From Mycobacterium asiaticum (GTDB lineage Bacteria; Actinomycetota; Actinomycetes; Mycobacteriales; Mycobacteriaceae), in NCBI RefSeq assembly GCF_001673635.1, contig NZ_LZMH01000031.1, positions 140,211 to 204,210 of the forward strand: 64,000 nucleotides of DNA. Reading direction: 5' to 3'. Within the stretch, counting starts at the first letter, position 1. Every line of letters begins with the position of its first letter. This document shows positions 63,720-64,000 of this stretch, in pieces. The translations under genes and the position numbers were made by a program. The notes below the pieces were generated by a model that saw only the letters and a list, made by a program, of their open reading frames with translations, was not told the origin of the DNA and did not search any database.

Positions 63720-64000
<281 letters not shown>

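Overview
The window is GC-rich actinobacterial DNA and almost certainly comes from a non-tuberculous, probably slow-growing Mycobacterium. The evidence is a PPE protein of the PPW type, an LprG/P55 lipoprotein-exporter pair, a WS/DGAT acyltransferase, an OpcA-linked glucose-6-phosphate dehydrogenase, LipH/LipI esterases, and a gene order that follows M. tuberculosis Rv1451 down to Rv1390. Homology statements rest on remembered family features and locus order; no search was run.

Layout. 1-2.9 kb: a PPE gene and ctaB (heme O synthase) on the minus strand. 3.1-10.0 kb, plus strand: the pentose phosphate operon tkt-tal-zwf-opcA-pgl with a small coiled-coil protein behind it. 10.1-15.7 kb, minus strand: a molybdopterin reductase, PEP carboxylase (ppc) and a small membrane protein, then secG on the plus strand. 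16.0-19.5 kb: an accessory divergent pair, a PAS-GGDEF-EAL c-di-GMP enzyme and a tandem-duplicated helical protein. 19.5-22.6 kb, minus strand: the glycolytic operon gap-pgk-tpiA. 23.0-23.8 kb: a secreted protein with VPVGAP repeats. 24.3-29.4 kb, minus strand: an FAD dehydrogenase, a DUF3556-like membrane protein, a small protein and a PucR-type regulator. 29.5-34.6 kb: a lipid cluster (acyltransferase, FadD, LipO, and a convergent WS/DGAT).

34.7-43.2 kb, minus strand: a long, tightly overlapping block running (in transcription order) ribC, ribA2, ribH, PH-domain protein, lprH, uvrC, rapZ, yvcK, whiA. 43.2-45.6 kb, plus strand: lprG-p55. 45.5-53.2 kb: priA, fmt, rsmB, rpe and ribD on the minus strand, interrupted by an acid-response-like methyltransferase/MarR pair. 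53.3-56.0 kb: a YhhN-type membrane protein and the esterases lipI and lipH. 56.0-61.0 kb: an oxidative accessory cluster with a Baeyer-Villiger-type monooxygenase, a Tat-exported cholesterol-oxidase-like GMC enzyme, an AlkB alkane hydroxylase and an FMN-binding PNPOx protein. 61.1-64.0 kb, minus strand: metK, coaBC and the 3' part of rpoZ.

Functionally, most of the window is conserved housekeeping: central carbon metabolism, riboflavin/SAM/CoA cofactors, DNA repair, translation initiation and envelope lipids. The parts that look lineage-specific are the ppc insertion, the c-di-GMP/duplicated-protein pair at 16-19.5 kb and the alkane/sterol oxidation cluster at 56-61 kb. No tRNA, rRNA, insertion sequence, prophage or CRISPR array was seen.
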